Positions 22,371-34,500 of a stretch of 64,000 nt of DNA are shown one piece after another; the stretch's first letter is position 1; each line of letters begins with the position of its first letter. The notes below the pieces were generated by a model. It did not search any database and had not been told where the DNA came from. It saw only the letters and a list, made by a program, of their open reading frames with translations. A program made the translations under genes and the position numbers. The stretch is from Gnetum montanum (lineage: Eukaryota; Streptophyta; Gnetopsida; Gnetales; Gnetaceae), in the NCBI GenBank assembly GCA_015680685.1, contig MNCI01008925.1:952874-1016873 (forward strand). Reading direction: 5' to 3'.

Positions 22371-25300
22371 ATGGGTATTTTTTCTAACAGAATTGAGAGG
22401 TCCGAACTCAGGCCTGCTGACCATGTTTACTCATGGAGGAGAGCCTACACATACGCTCATCATGGTCTGCAATCCCTTGCCCTTCTTTTTTTCGCTTAGG
22501 TTTCAACTTTTATATTTTGGGGATTCTTTTATATTAATTTATTTTTCTTGGATTATAGTTCTTCTTGTTACATTGGATCTGTTCAATTCATGTTTGCCGG
22601 GTTTTCAATATAATGCTTGATTTAGTAAGCATCATTTGTGGTGATAAGTTCCACTTTGTTTTTCCTGAAACTTTATTGTATGTGTTTTTAGATCTGAATG
22701 TTAATTTGAGAGAGTAATAGGTAAGTCAGAGAATTCTTTCGTAGGTTATAGGATTTTTATCTGCACTGCGCATTCAATTTATCTAGCAAATAGGGCAATC
22801 GATCTTCCTGAAAATTTGTCCTGATACTAGGTTTCGTGGTGCTAGATCTCGTGGCACCCACATTTTTATCATTTAATTGATTTGGCAAGAAACATTATAA
22901 AACCTGAACGCGGAATCAACAAGGCCTTTTCTTTTTTCCTTTTCAGTATTTACCATGATTGTTGACTGGCATTTTATTTTCTTCACACCAACATGTTGTT
23001 ACAGAATGTTCTGCTTTTTTTTCCTTTGTTGCCTTTCCGACAGATAGTTTTCAGCTGTTTGCCTACGTCTAAGTTGGGTTTCAGTGGGTTGGTTTTCAGT
23101 TGTTTGTGTATCACCTTGGGATAGCATCCATTGTTCTGAGAAAGAGCCTCATCACCCAGAGGCCCAATGCTTATTCCTCAAAGCAGTCCTGGGAAGCTTG
23201 GTAGATGAGCAAAAGCCTAACTCCTTTTCAAGTGGTTGCAGATAGTTAACAAAAGCAAATACTTTGGAGTTTTTACTACAAAATAAAGTGTAAAAAAATC
23301 CAGGATTATTGAAAGGCAAGATTGGTTTGGTTTTTACAATGTGCATCTCTTGATTTGTAGCGCAAAAGAATATGACAGTGTGATGTTCTCTACGTATGGA
23401 ATTTTTTGCCAACATAAAAGAGGAGAGTGAATGATTTCTTACTCTCAAAGTAAAATGAGTTAACAATGTGACAATTCTGAACAGATTCAAAGCCAGAAGT
23501 CTTGGAGAAAAAGGAAGATCTTGCTTTCTGTAAAATTTGAATGCTTGTGTCCAATACCTTGTGTTGCAATTTCTAGGTTTCAACACATTATTTAAAGTTT
23601 GTAGGAAGTTAAGGAATATAGAAGTGGACAAGATGTGGCATGGAGATTGATTATGCAAATGTTGGACACATGTTCTTGCAAGAGCAATATAATAGAATTT
23701 GTAAACACAGATGGAGATTCAATAATGTAAAGGGATGTCACAATGCATAAAAGAAGCCAGAACAAGGAAGTAGACGTCTTACTATGTTGTTCGGTATGAT
23801 GTATTACATTAAGCTGTAAAATTTCCAATATAGAGAGTACTTAAAGAAAATTATTTTAATAAAAGACTAGAAGCTGGGCAACATGCGTGAATTTGTAACT
23901 TTTTTGCTTGCAAATTTGTTGTTGGCTTCGCTTGGAAGGTTATAAAACTTTTGTGAAGAACATGATAGATGTTTCTGTCGTAATTAGGAAAAATATAGTT
24001 TTTAGGTAATCAGAGCGGAAGCAACACTATCATTTCATATTCTGTATCATGCCATGTGACCTACCCTTCTGGTAAAGTGAGACTAATTTTGACCAATAAA
24101 AAATAGAGCACATACGGTATGGCATTAATTTATCACATTAGATTATTCTATATAAATCTTGAGCTTTGGATCGTCATCCCAGCAAGAAATACACAGTAGG
24201 ATGTCAGATGCAATCAGATAATAGCATTAAGGTACTACTAATCTTTCCTTTTGGTAACACTAGGGTAAGATTTTTGCCATTTCCAGGCAATCCTTCTTCT
24301 TTTAAGCATGTGCTCACTTTAGGGAGATGTCTTCCTCCAGCTGAACTTTCTACAGCTCAAGTGGTACCTATTCATCCTCTATTATGTCATTTGCCTTCCC
24401 ATGTCATCTGCTTTACATTGTTTTCAAGGTACTCGCTGCATGTCCTTGTTTCTCTCTTCTAATAATAAAAATTCAGCTCTTTGCGGTGGTAATGGGTTAT
24501 TATATAGCTGACATTAGGGAAAAACATTGAAACAAATTGTTGACCTATTTAGGGTTTCCATCTATAAACATCGTAGCAGAGTGTGATCTGGAATGTGATT
24601 AAGGACACTATTTGTGAAGTGATTTTCTTAGGGTAATTTTTTCTACTTTATTTGATCATGGTTAGAGAACAAATGAAGTTGTGAAGGTCTACATGGCTCT
24701 TGTGAAACTTGTCTGATGCCATTTGGATATCTGCATAGGTTGCTGTTGAAATATTCTTTTTTTTTTCTTTTGGGTTTTTGATTCTATTTGGTTTTTTTAA
24801 TGCTTTCAAGAACGTGAAATGATTATTTTCTGCACCCTTTTCTTGAAAGTAAAATTTTTTGCTCTGAAAAACAGGCATCTATATTGGTAATAATAAGGTG
24901 GTCCATTTTACAAGAGGGGACGGTCAAGAACTAGGGAGTGGAAATTTTCTTGATGAATTTGTCTCCAGTTCAATGCCTAATCCCATATGCGGCACATGTC
25001 CTGATTGTGGTTTCAAAAGAGAAAACAGTGGGGTCATCCTTTCTTGTTTGGATTGCTTTCTACAAGGTGGACCACTTTATCGGTTTGAATATGGTGTATC
25101 GCAAGCTACTTTTTTGGCCAAACCTCGTGGAGGGACCTGCACACTGGCAGAATCAGATGCAGCTGACATTGTTCTCCATCGTGTAATGTACCTTCTCCCC
25201 AAGGGATTTGGAAACTACGATATTTTCACAAATAACTGTGAAGATTTTGCGATATATTGCAAGACAGCGCTTCTTGTTCTGGACAATACTTCAACAGGAA

Positions 25301-25836
25301 GAAGTGGACAGGCTGCTTCATTTGTTGGTATTCCTGTGTCAGCTGTAGTTTCTTCTTCTTTACGATTTTTTATGGCTACTGGTTCACTGATGACAGCTGC
25401 AGTTGCTGCTGGGCTATATTTGTGTACTAGGTATGCTAAGGACATTGGAATAAGGACTGATAAATGTAAAGTAGCTGTGGAAGACTTGCATGAAAATCTT
25501 GGCTGGGCAACAATCGAGGAGAATACACTGCCTGATAATCCATCTTCAGAAGTGCATGAAACTGGAAACATGGCTCCGAACAGTAATCCCTCTGAAGTGC
25601 ATGAAACAGGAACCGTGGCTCCGAACAGCAATTCTTCTGAAGTGCATGAAACTGGAAACATGTCTCCAAACAGTAATTCTTCTGGAAGCCAAACTAGCCA
25701 TATGGTTCCAAACAACAATTCGTCTGAAAACCAAGAAACTAGCAACATAGCTCCAAACAATAATCCTTCAGACGGGCAAGCAACTACGAAGATGATTGAA
25801 AATTGTTTGGAAGATAATGCTTTAAAGAAACACTGA
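22371..25836 (+). CDS. LRAT (NC)-domain protein, LEAD-SENSITIVE1-like; two coding exons
   Basis: Exon 1 is 22371-22464 (MGIFSNRIERSELRPADHVY to TYAHH). The intron is 22465-24874 (GT…AG). Exon 2 is 24875-25836. The split Gly codon restores AHHGIYIGNNKVVHFTRG, the conserved start of the family, which supports both splice sites and the start. Predicted length is 351 residues. The LRAT fold shows the His of HHGIYIG (about 31) and the Cys of NNCEDFA (about 157), the family's catalytic-type pair, and DCGF…LSCLDCF in between. A hydrophobic stretch near 190-225 (MTAAVAAGLYLC) may contact membranes. The C-terminal 100 residues are 15-residue repeats. LRAT proteins act on acyl groups in animals; plant NC-domain proteins are poorly characterised, so activity here is inference. 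Frame fully open; this is the only intact host gene seen. Confidence 0.9.
22465..24874 (+). other. Intron of the LRAT/NC-domain gene (2410 bp)
   Basis: The donor CATCATG|GTCTGC is weak (not GTAAGT). The acceptor is CTGAAAAACAG|GCATC. The phase keeps HHG-IYIG in frame. It is T-rich with no transposon ends recognised. ORFs within it, including a 168-codon antisense one, have no supporting features. Confidence 0.8.
25543..25800 (+). repeat. 45-bp coding repeats in the LRAT/NC gene C-terminus
   Basis: Units translate as SSEVHETGNMAPNSN, PSEVHETGTVAPNSN, SSEVHETGNMSPNSN, then diverged SSGSQTSHMVPNNN, SSENQETSNIAPNNN and a partial PSDGQATTKM. The first three are nearly identical at DNA level; the last are older or drifted. 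Length stays a multiple of three, so the frame is preserved. Confidence 0.9.
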
Positions 25837-28437
25837 TAGTCTCTCCAAATGCTTATATGTTTTGTTAAGGAATGTTGGTTTGTGGAACTTTTGGATAGAT
25901 CTGGCATCTTTTGATTGTAAAACATTTTATGGACAGACATGTGAATTTGAAGGATCATGCTTTAAAGTAACATTGATCGTGTGTGTGCAAGACCATGTGA
26001 TGCATAAATTTGTTACAGGGAGAATCATTTGGTATAACTTCTGTACAAATCTGCATCCTTTTTTCTGTGACCTGATGTGTGGATTTTATCTTCTCGTAGC
26101 TTCGCTTTTCTGTGTTAGCATCACTTTTCATCAGTGTTAAACCTCTGCGCATTTAGGAAAGTGCAAATTTTGATAGGTTGCCAGTTGGGAAATTTTCATT
26201 TTCATTTGAGAAGATAGGTATAATATAAGCTAGAAGATATTCCAAATTCAAGCGTTTTTTTTGCGTATTCCATGCAAAAGTCATAATTCTTTCTAATATC
26301 ATGATAATACCTCCATTTCTCATGTGATTGATCATATATTTTGCAATGTCATGTTTATTTGCTAATTTATCATGTCAGTGGCGGACAACCTATGTTTCAA
26401 TTGTGTTGGGTCTTTATGGTGACACTGGACTTGCGGTCTGTTAACTTTCGTAATGGACTAATACAAAGATCATACAATGTACATACGAGGATGTTTTGCA
26501 GCAGCCATAAAATAATATGCATCTAGAAGTCGGAGATCTGTAAAACTTGAAAACGTCGAGCCATATTTGTTATGGGACAGGTAATCATTATGGTATGCAT
26601 TTTGTTGTATGATTGTATGAAACTTGTCCATGAAATGGCACTGAATGGAATGGTAATACCTTTTCAATTTTCTTATACCATTTATAGTTCTTTTCTTCTT
26701 CTTTTCTAAATTTCAATGTTTTGATTTATCATCGGTTGCAGTTAATTGAGTAAAGAGAATAAATAGTGTTATAAGTAACAACTGTGAATAATTTTTTTTG
26801 CTTTTTATTAAATTGCATGGTTTAGATTGCACCAGGGAAAACACCTCTAGGTCTTTTTTTAATTAGTCTCTCTTGGTAAAGAAAGGGAACAAATACACAT
26901 GGAGAGTGTGTACAAGTCCGTGAGAATTGGTGAGCAAGAGCATTAGCTTTTTCGTAATTTTCTTAACATTATAGGAGTCGGTTCTTGTAACTTTTGCCCT
27001 ATGGGAATCCACTTACAAATCGAGAGAATGGCAACTTCACATAGAGCATGCACATCTAAGTTGAGTCTAGTGGTAGCTCAAGTGATCCAATTCAAGAACC
27101 AAGATTGGATAATATGCGATAAATTCGGGGGCATTTGCTTTGGAAGGTTGAAGTAATTTTTTTATATAATTAGGTTGAAGTATTTTTTTATATAATTACC
27201 ATGATGATAGCTTATTGTCATTTTGTTAGAGAAAATGAATAATGGAATAGTTGAAATGAAAAGGATTAAATTTAAGATAAATGAAAATTAAATGCATTTT
27301 GTTGGTGAGGCATTACTCATTTGGCTTTAACTCATGGGTTGTCATGTGCAATTCACAAGTTTGAACTCATACAATTAGTGTACTCTCAAAGGTTATCCTA
27401 GATATTGCTTCGAGGTCTTCACTTCTTTTATGTAGAGGATAATTGTAAGCAATATATAAGGTTGACAGTTCTCCTAGTTCTTTCCCATGGTTCAAGGACC
27501 ATGGAATACTTGGAGTTATTCTCCAATGACACTCTAATGAATGGAAAACCTCTTGGCATAGTGGATCTAAGCCAAAATGGGACTCCATCCTTTTCCCCCT
27601 CTCTACCTTTTTGTCCTCCCTCTCTACTTAGAGAACTATATGTAAGCCTAATATTGCAACTATTATAGACACGTAAGCAACTTGGAATGGAAGTTCTAGT
27701 GTTGTTTTATGTTGACCCTTGTACCAAATAATGAGAGGTCTAGGAGTGAGGCACGGACTAGGCATACATTATTGGTAGCCATTGATAATGCCTTTAGTAT
27801 CATTAGAGTCATAGATGTTACTTCTAGAGGTAGCATTGTGGCTTATGCAGTTTTCCTGTGATGCGTGTTACCTTCTTGGTGGTGAAATGGAATGCATCGT
27901 TTTGGTAGTAGGTGTATTTCCCAAGTCTTTTGCCCTATACACATTGGATCCAAAGGAATTCTCTAGAACAATGAGGCATTAGCCTAGTAGCAAAACTATT
28001 GATTTAAAAACTCAAAGTTAAAGGCAATGTTGAGTTATAAAGTTCTACTTGGACTATATATCTTGGGGTGTAGCTATATTACAATTATTTCAAGGTTCTA
28101 ACACCTTAAACAATTCCCTGGGATGGTGGATAACCAGAAAATTAGATGCATCATGTGTTGTTCCCCTAATGACATGATATAAAGGGAAATCGAGGACAAA
28201 GATGTCCTTTAAGTACCTCCCTTGAATCATGGATGATGACTCTAGTCTTTAATATATTATAATTTTTTTTAAAAAAAGTCATTACCTAGAGACTCAATAC
28301 TTGTTTTGGAGTTTGGAAGGATTCGTAGATGAGTGAAAGCTTAATCTCTTTTTAAATTATTATGCCCTAGCTTAAACCCAAGCCTTACGATCTAACAAAT
28401 GCGCATCTTCTTGTATAACTAAAATTAAAATTCTTTA
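25837..28437. other. 3' UTR of the host gene, then unassigned intergenic sequence
   Basis: The 3' UTR probably ends within a few hundred bases; no clear AATAAA was chosen. From about 26200 to 28437 the sequence is AT-rich with no convincing ORF, transposon end or RNA gene. It is the longest stretch outside the gene that I cannot assign. Confidence 0.5.
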
Positions 28438-28442
28438 CTTAT

Positions 28443-29337
28443 TGATGAGTAACGAGTAGTCCCTATGCCCAACCATACAAATCACAAACATTCACACATG
28501 ATCTGGTCAAATTCCATGGACTTATTTACCTAAGTGACCAATGTTCCTAAATGTTGAACTATGTAGTTGTAAGTTGTTGTCTTCCCAATCCACACTTGTA
28601 TTAATCTGTGCATATGGTTAAGTGTAGTTGAGACATAAGATATTTATTTTTATACTTTTTTATTATTTTATACCTTGCTTGCTAAATGATTAAATGAATC
28701 AAGATTTAATAATTGAATTAACTAACTAATTAATTGCTTCATTAACTATCCTAACATAAAGTATCTATTTCCACTTGTCGTACACATCCTGAACCTATAT
28801 TCATGCCAATGAGTTACCAAGTGTATACTATTGGGTGCACTAAGTATCCATTGCTGGGATTACCAAGCGCTATATTATCCTCGAAGTGGTCATACTCACG
28901 TTGCTTATGAATAATAAGATTAATTACTTAATAACAAGAAAGCAAATTACATGTAAGGTAAATTGTGGAAAAGTAGAATGATGCAAGTCTAAGTGTTGCA
29001 ATGGATAGAAGAAATCTCGATTTTATTACCATCCATGCAAATGTATTTATGTATAGATGTACTCGAATAAAATGTCATACAATCACTTAAATCCATGTTG
29101 CAAGTAGTTAGAGGAAAAATATTCTAACTTTCACGAAAGAAAACTACAAGAGTTTGGTTAAGCTATGATCAACAAGTGCCATAAATGCAAAAGGTATGCT
29201 CATTTATATAGGTAACACTTGTGTCAACATGAATGTATTCACATCAAAGCATCATAGGATACATCGATAGGGATACATTGATGGAGTTACATCGATAGGC
29301 ATGCATAGACATAGCCTGTCTTATTGATGCTTCATCA
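28443..29337 (-). repeat. Solo gypsy LTR, minus strand, TSD CTTAT
   Basis: 895 bp from TGATGAGTAACG to TTCATCA with exact TSD CTTAT at 28438-28442 and 29338-29342. There is no internal sequence, so it arose by LTR-LTR recombination. U3 (given-strand 29230-29330) contains 'acatcgatagg' cassettes, and TATATAAATGAGC (minus) lies near 29203-29215. The poly(A)-signal region and TTGGTAA repeats are present. Confidence 0.9.
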
Positions 29338-29379
29338 CTTATGATAGTAAAAAAAGAAAAAAGAAACAAACTACTTATA

Positions 29380-30865
29380 ACTTATGCTAAGAAAGCAAAT
29401 AAGAGAGAATTTTCGAGTAAAAGATTACATAGAATTGCTAAAATGGAAAGCAAATTGCATTGCATAATCCATTGCTCAAGATGATGTTTGAATGCATCTT
29501 CTTAAAAATAGACTTATGCAAGGAAAACTCAAAAATGATAATAGTTGATCTTCTAATAACTTTCTTCACTATTTTCTTCTTCCTTAAGCCATTTCTATTC
29601 TTAGAAAGATTCTCACATGCTTAAATAGATTCAAAAGACATGGTAGATGCTTAGTAAGTATTGGAATAACTATCATATTATAATTTCAAAAATATGCTTA
29701 AGTAAATTAGTCCATGATGACTTCCTTTTAATAAAGGGGCTTGGGCTCCTCATTCATCTAGATTGCACACCACTTGGGGCAAATTAGGAATTCCTATAGT
29801 TTCTTATTTACTTATTCATGATATATGTATTACATGGAAGGAGGCTTCTAGCCTTTATGATTTGAATATAATAAGAAGAAAAACTTTTGAAAAATTAATT
29901 TTTGATCTTAATAATTTATTTAAAGTTGACTATAGTTTGCATCAAGCTTTTCTAGATATTTTTTGGAAAGATGATAAATCTATTTTTCCTTTTAATTCCA
30001 CAATTACATATGAGATAAGTACCAAGAATGATCTTATCTATAACAAATTTAATAAGGTTTAAAGAATGTTATTATCATCACAATTTTGGATTAGAAAAAT
30101 GAGAGATATTTGGAAAGCTTTCACTCATCTAAAAATTCAAATTTTAAATATTCCTATTGATATTCTTCAATACATGGCAATTGTTTCCTATTGATGTCCT
30201 CTTCCTAGAAGTCAAAACTCATTTTCTCATGTTTCTTGAATGACCAGTATAATTTGCAACAACCTTCAATCAAACAACAATGATCTCATTCTTAGTGATC
30301 AACTTACTTTGTTTACTTATTTGCTATGTATTTTGATGTATCTTTAGTCATTTATTCTATATTTTATTTAGAGTCTTCTTTGTTGAATTATTTTCGAGTA
30401 CTAAGAATATAACTATGATTTCTCTTCAAGAGTTAAACATTAGATTCTCAAAGATGTTTTTTAGTTACAACTTTAAGGAGGAAAGCTTTCAATGAAGGCT
30501 AAATAATATAAATTTCCTTTTGTTTTGTGGACACAAGTTGGTAAAATTATTAGTTTATGTTGCAATTTGTTTCTTATTTCTATATATTTCATTTAGTTTT
30601 CTTTGGAGAGTATTTTTCTTCTCTTTATAAGAAACCCTTTGCTAAGAAGCGAAAACTCAAGGATAGCGCTTTTAAACAAGGATAAGACTTGATCCTTTTG
30701 CAACCTAGAGAGAAAATTTTTTAGTTTTAGTTATAAGGATAAAAACTTGAAAAGGCATTTCCAAATCATTGGGCTTTATCTTTGAACTCTTTATATGTTG
30801 AATTTTCTGTTGTACTATGTATTTTTTAATTATTATTCCATTTTTTTAGGTCCAACATCCCCCCT
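29380..30865 (+). pseudogene. LINE (L1-type) ORF2 3' part and tail, plus strand
   Basis: The frame 29763-30062 (TTWGKLGIPIVSYLLIHDICITWKEASSLYDLN) and the flanking sequence match, base for base over long stretches, the reverse complement of about 32100-32800 in the minus-strand LINE. It is the same LINE family. The segment is the region between the RT core and the zinc-binding end of L1 ORF2. It ends near 30865 with 'ttttttaggtccaacatcccccc', as in the LINE at 20796. Stops and frame changes throughout. Confidence 0.75.
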
Positions 30866-31240
30866 AAAATGGAAAGTAAATTATACATAGGGATTGTTGA
30901 AATTAAAACTTTGACTATTGCACCCAAAAAAATATTGATAATAAGCAAAGAAAATTTACAGTACATCACAAGCTTAACACTCAATAGACATCATTGAAAA
31001 ACATATATGAAAAGAACTATCTATGTAGGTATATAGCGTTACCATAGAGACAGTTGTAGCTTAATATTAATATTTGTATCAAAGTAAGAAAGTGGTAGCA
31101 CTTGTGGTGATGGTGGGAAGGGGGAAGAGTCAAGGGAGGGATGTCAAACCATTAAAAAATGAATAATAATATTTAAAAAAATTCAAAGTACACTAGATCA
31201 TTGAAGAGAGATTTTAAATAAAAAGCTTATTTAATGTTAA
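30866..31240. other. AT-rich spacer between LINE copies
   Basis: 30905-30990 resembles 21031-21110. It may be a further LINE 3' end in minus orientation. No ORF. Confidence 0.4.
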
Positions 31241-31389
31241 TATTTTCATGGAATATCCAATTTCGTATCCTAGAGGAAAGGTTTTTTAGGATTGGTGATA
31301 ATGATGAAAACCTAAAAGGGTATCTCCAAAACTATTAAGCTTTTCCTTTTTGTTGATTTGGAGTTTCTCTTCTTTGCAATATTTCTTTA
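31241..31389 (+). repeat. Short LINE 3'-end fragment, plus strand
   Basis: 'gaggaaaggttttttaggat…gaaaacctaaaagggtatctcc' matches the plus LINE near 30708-30770. It stops at the N run. Confidence 0.6.
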
Positions 31390-31503
31390 NNNNNNNNNNN
31401 NNNNNNNNNNNNNNNNNNNNNNNNNNNNNNNNNNNNNNNNNNNNNNNNNNNNNNNNNNNNNNNNNNNNNNNNNNNNNNNNNNNNNNNNNNNNNNNNNNNN
31501 NNN
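31390..31503. other. Assembly gap (114 N)
   Basis: A run of N between LINE 3' ends in opposite orientation. The true length may differ. Frames running through it have no meaning. Confidence 0.99.
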
Positions 31504-34500
31504 AAGCATCCTCATAGGTTTTCACTTATTACTAAAGGGTTTCTTCTAAAGAAAAGGAGAAAACTCTCTTTAAAGACAAAAGAATACATCAATAAAAAAT
31601 AATTAGCAAATAGCAACAAAAGTTGAAAGCTTTCCATCCTTGAGCCTCCAAAATAAAAAAAAATTAATATTGTAGAAAATAAATTAATTATTTAGGTTTT
31701 ATTGAAAGCTTTTTTTCTTGAAGCTATAGCTAACAAGCAACATCTTTAAGAATTTAGTATTTAACTCCCAAAGAAAGATCATAATTATGCTCTTTCTACT
31801 AAAAATAACTGCACACCAAAGCTTCCAAATAAAGTAGAGAATAAGCGATTGAAGAATTTCCAAATGCAAAGAAAGATGGTAGACAAAGCAAGCTAATCTC
31901 TATGAATAACTTCATTGATGTTTGCTTGAAACTTCTTGCAAATTCTAGATATCCATTTCTAAGCAAGCTAAGAAATAGGACACTCAAAAAAATATGAGAA
32001 AATGAGTCTTCACTTCTATAAAGAGGATATTGAGAAAAAAAAACATCTCATATATTTAAGATGAGTGTTGATAGGAAGACCTTGATGAATAAGACACCAT
32101 AAAAAATATCAATTTTAGAAAATGTAGAAGCTTTCTAAATATCTTTCATTTTCCTTATCCAAAAGTGTGATGATAATTATATATTCTAGACCTTATCGAA
32201 TTTGTTATTTATAAAATCATTTTTTGTAATAATTTCATAAGCAACTTTCAAATTAAAAGATAAAACAGATCTATCCTTCAAAAATTATCTAGAAAAGCTT
32301 GATGTAAACTATTGTCAACTTTAAATAAATTCTCAAGATTAGAAATTAAATTTTCAAAATTCTTTTTTCCTCTTTCTATTCAAACCATAGAGGTTAGAAG
32401 CTTCATTCCATGTAATTCATCTACCATACATGCATAGACAATAAACTACAATGATACTAAAATTGTTCCAAGTGGTACATACTCTAGATGAATCAGTAGC
32501 CCAAGCTCCTTCATTAAAATGAAACCATCATGGGCTAATTTGCTTAGCATATCTTTTCAAACTACAATATGATTGCAATTCTAATATTTACTAAGCTTGC
32601 ACCATGTCTTCAAAATTTGTTTAAGAATTGGAGAACCAAGAAGTAAAATGACCTAAGGAAAAAGAGGGTTATGAAGAAAGTTAGTAGAAGATCAACTATT
32701 TTCATTCTTAGGTTTTCCTTGCATAAGTTTATTTCTTAAAGGAAACATCCAAACATCTTCTTCATTAATGTACTTTGCAATTCATTTTGCTATAAGAGAA
32801 ATACCTTGGTTATAATAATTAATGAGGCTAAGTCATCCATCTTTCTTGCTACTAGTGCAAATATCCTAAGCAACTCTAGAAAAACATTTTCTATGTTTCT
32901 TAGCAAACCAACAAAATTAATAAATAATATGATTAATTCTATCATAAGAAGTTTTAGAAGGAGTCCAATAACTAGAGTAATGAGCTTGAGTTAATTGAAG
33001 CATCTCCTTATTAACTAAAACTTTGCTAATAAGGGTGAGCTTTTTTTCTTTTCATTTATCAAACTTCTATTCAATTTTATCAACAACATAGTTCTACAAA
33101 ATAGTAAGATTAAGCTCAATAGAAAAAGGTATTTCTAAAATTTGAAGACATAATCTTTTTTCAAGATTTTCTAAGACTTGAGAGCAACTTACTCATCAAT
33201 ATTACTATTACACTAAACAACATGTTTTTGCTAATTGATACGAAAACCAATAACATGTAGTTATCCTCTACTCTAGTTAAAAGAGTTGATATGTTGTAGA
33301 GAATTATTCATCATAAAAAAAGAATCATTTGCAAAGTGCATGTCAAGCAATTGCGTACCTTTATCATAATTGAAATCTTCGTAATGATATTCCTTTATAG
33401 ACCATAATGTAAATTATGTAAAAGAAAGTCTACAATAATAATAAAAAGATAGGGAGCTAGAGGACAACCTTGACGAACTAACTATTGAAGAGAAAAGAAA
33501 AAACGCAATCCAAAATTAGTAGCAACTTGAGCATTAGCATCAATGAGCACGGTATAGACAAGACAAATAAAAGAATTACCAAATCCTAGTTTACAGAGAT
33601 AATAAATAATGAAATTTCATCAAATCATGTCAAAAGCTTTAGCGTAATCTAACTTAATAAAAGAAATGCCCTAGTTGATATCAAAGCTTCCCTTCCAAGC
33701 TACAAAACATTATTTACGATATGTCTACCTTTAATAAAACTAGTTTGCTCAAGTTTGATGATATCTTTAATAACCTTCTAAATTTGCCAAGCCATGAATT
33801 TAGCTAAGATTTTATAATTATTATTTAGAAGAGTAATAGGCCTTCAATTACTAATATGTTGAAGATCTTCATTATTAGAAAGAAGATGAATTACACATTT
33901 ATTAATATTTTTACCAATAGAAACTTGTTAATGACTTCTTAAAAACGTTAAAAGGATCATCTCCAACAATGTCCCAAAGCTTCTTTAAAAAAATCAATTG
34001 AAAAACCATCAAAACTCGAAACTTTACCATTTACTAAATTAAAGGTTATTTCTTTGATTTCTTTCATTGTAATTTCTACTTTAGAATACTTCAATGTGCT
34101 TCCATTATAAGATGAGAAATATGAGTACTAGAGGCTTAGAAGAAATCTTTGTTAAAACCTTTTAAAAAATAATTTTCTAAAAAACTATTAATAGTTTTAT
34201 GATCTATAATGAAGGAATCACTTATATAAAGTGATTCTAGTTTAGAAACTTGATCCTTTTCTTTAAGAAATTTTAAAAAATTCTTTACAATGTTCACCTT
34301 CAATTTTTAGCCAATCCATGCAACTTTTAGTGAGAGCACTTTTACTTCAACATCATCGCAACATTATTTGAATTTCAAAATTAAAGGGATTTTAGTCTAA
34401 AAGAATTTGTATTTACTTGATAGAGTCTACAAGATCTTTTTCAACTTACTCTTACACTTACAAATTACTTTTCAAACCATCTAACATAACTTCTAACTTT

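Noticed and set aside
23152-23658. 168-codon antisense ORF in the intron of the LRAT gene
   Set aside because: Inside a well-supported intron, no recognisable domain, no start context or partner; length is possible by chance in this composition.
25215-25958. 247-codon antisense ORF over exon 2
   Set aside because: Mirror of the coding repeats and LRAT exon; the plus-strand protein has clear family motifs.
27060-27120. 'gtggtagctcaagtgatccaattcaagaacc' looks like a SINE/tRNA A-B box pair
   Set aside because: Boxes too close and degenerate, no poly(A) or TSD, no cloverleaf.
31286-31549. ORFs running through the N run
   Set aside because: Their middle is unknown sequence; not genes.
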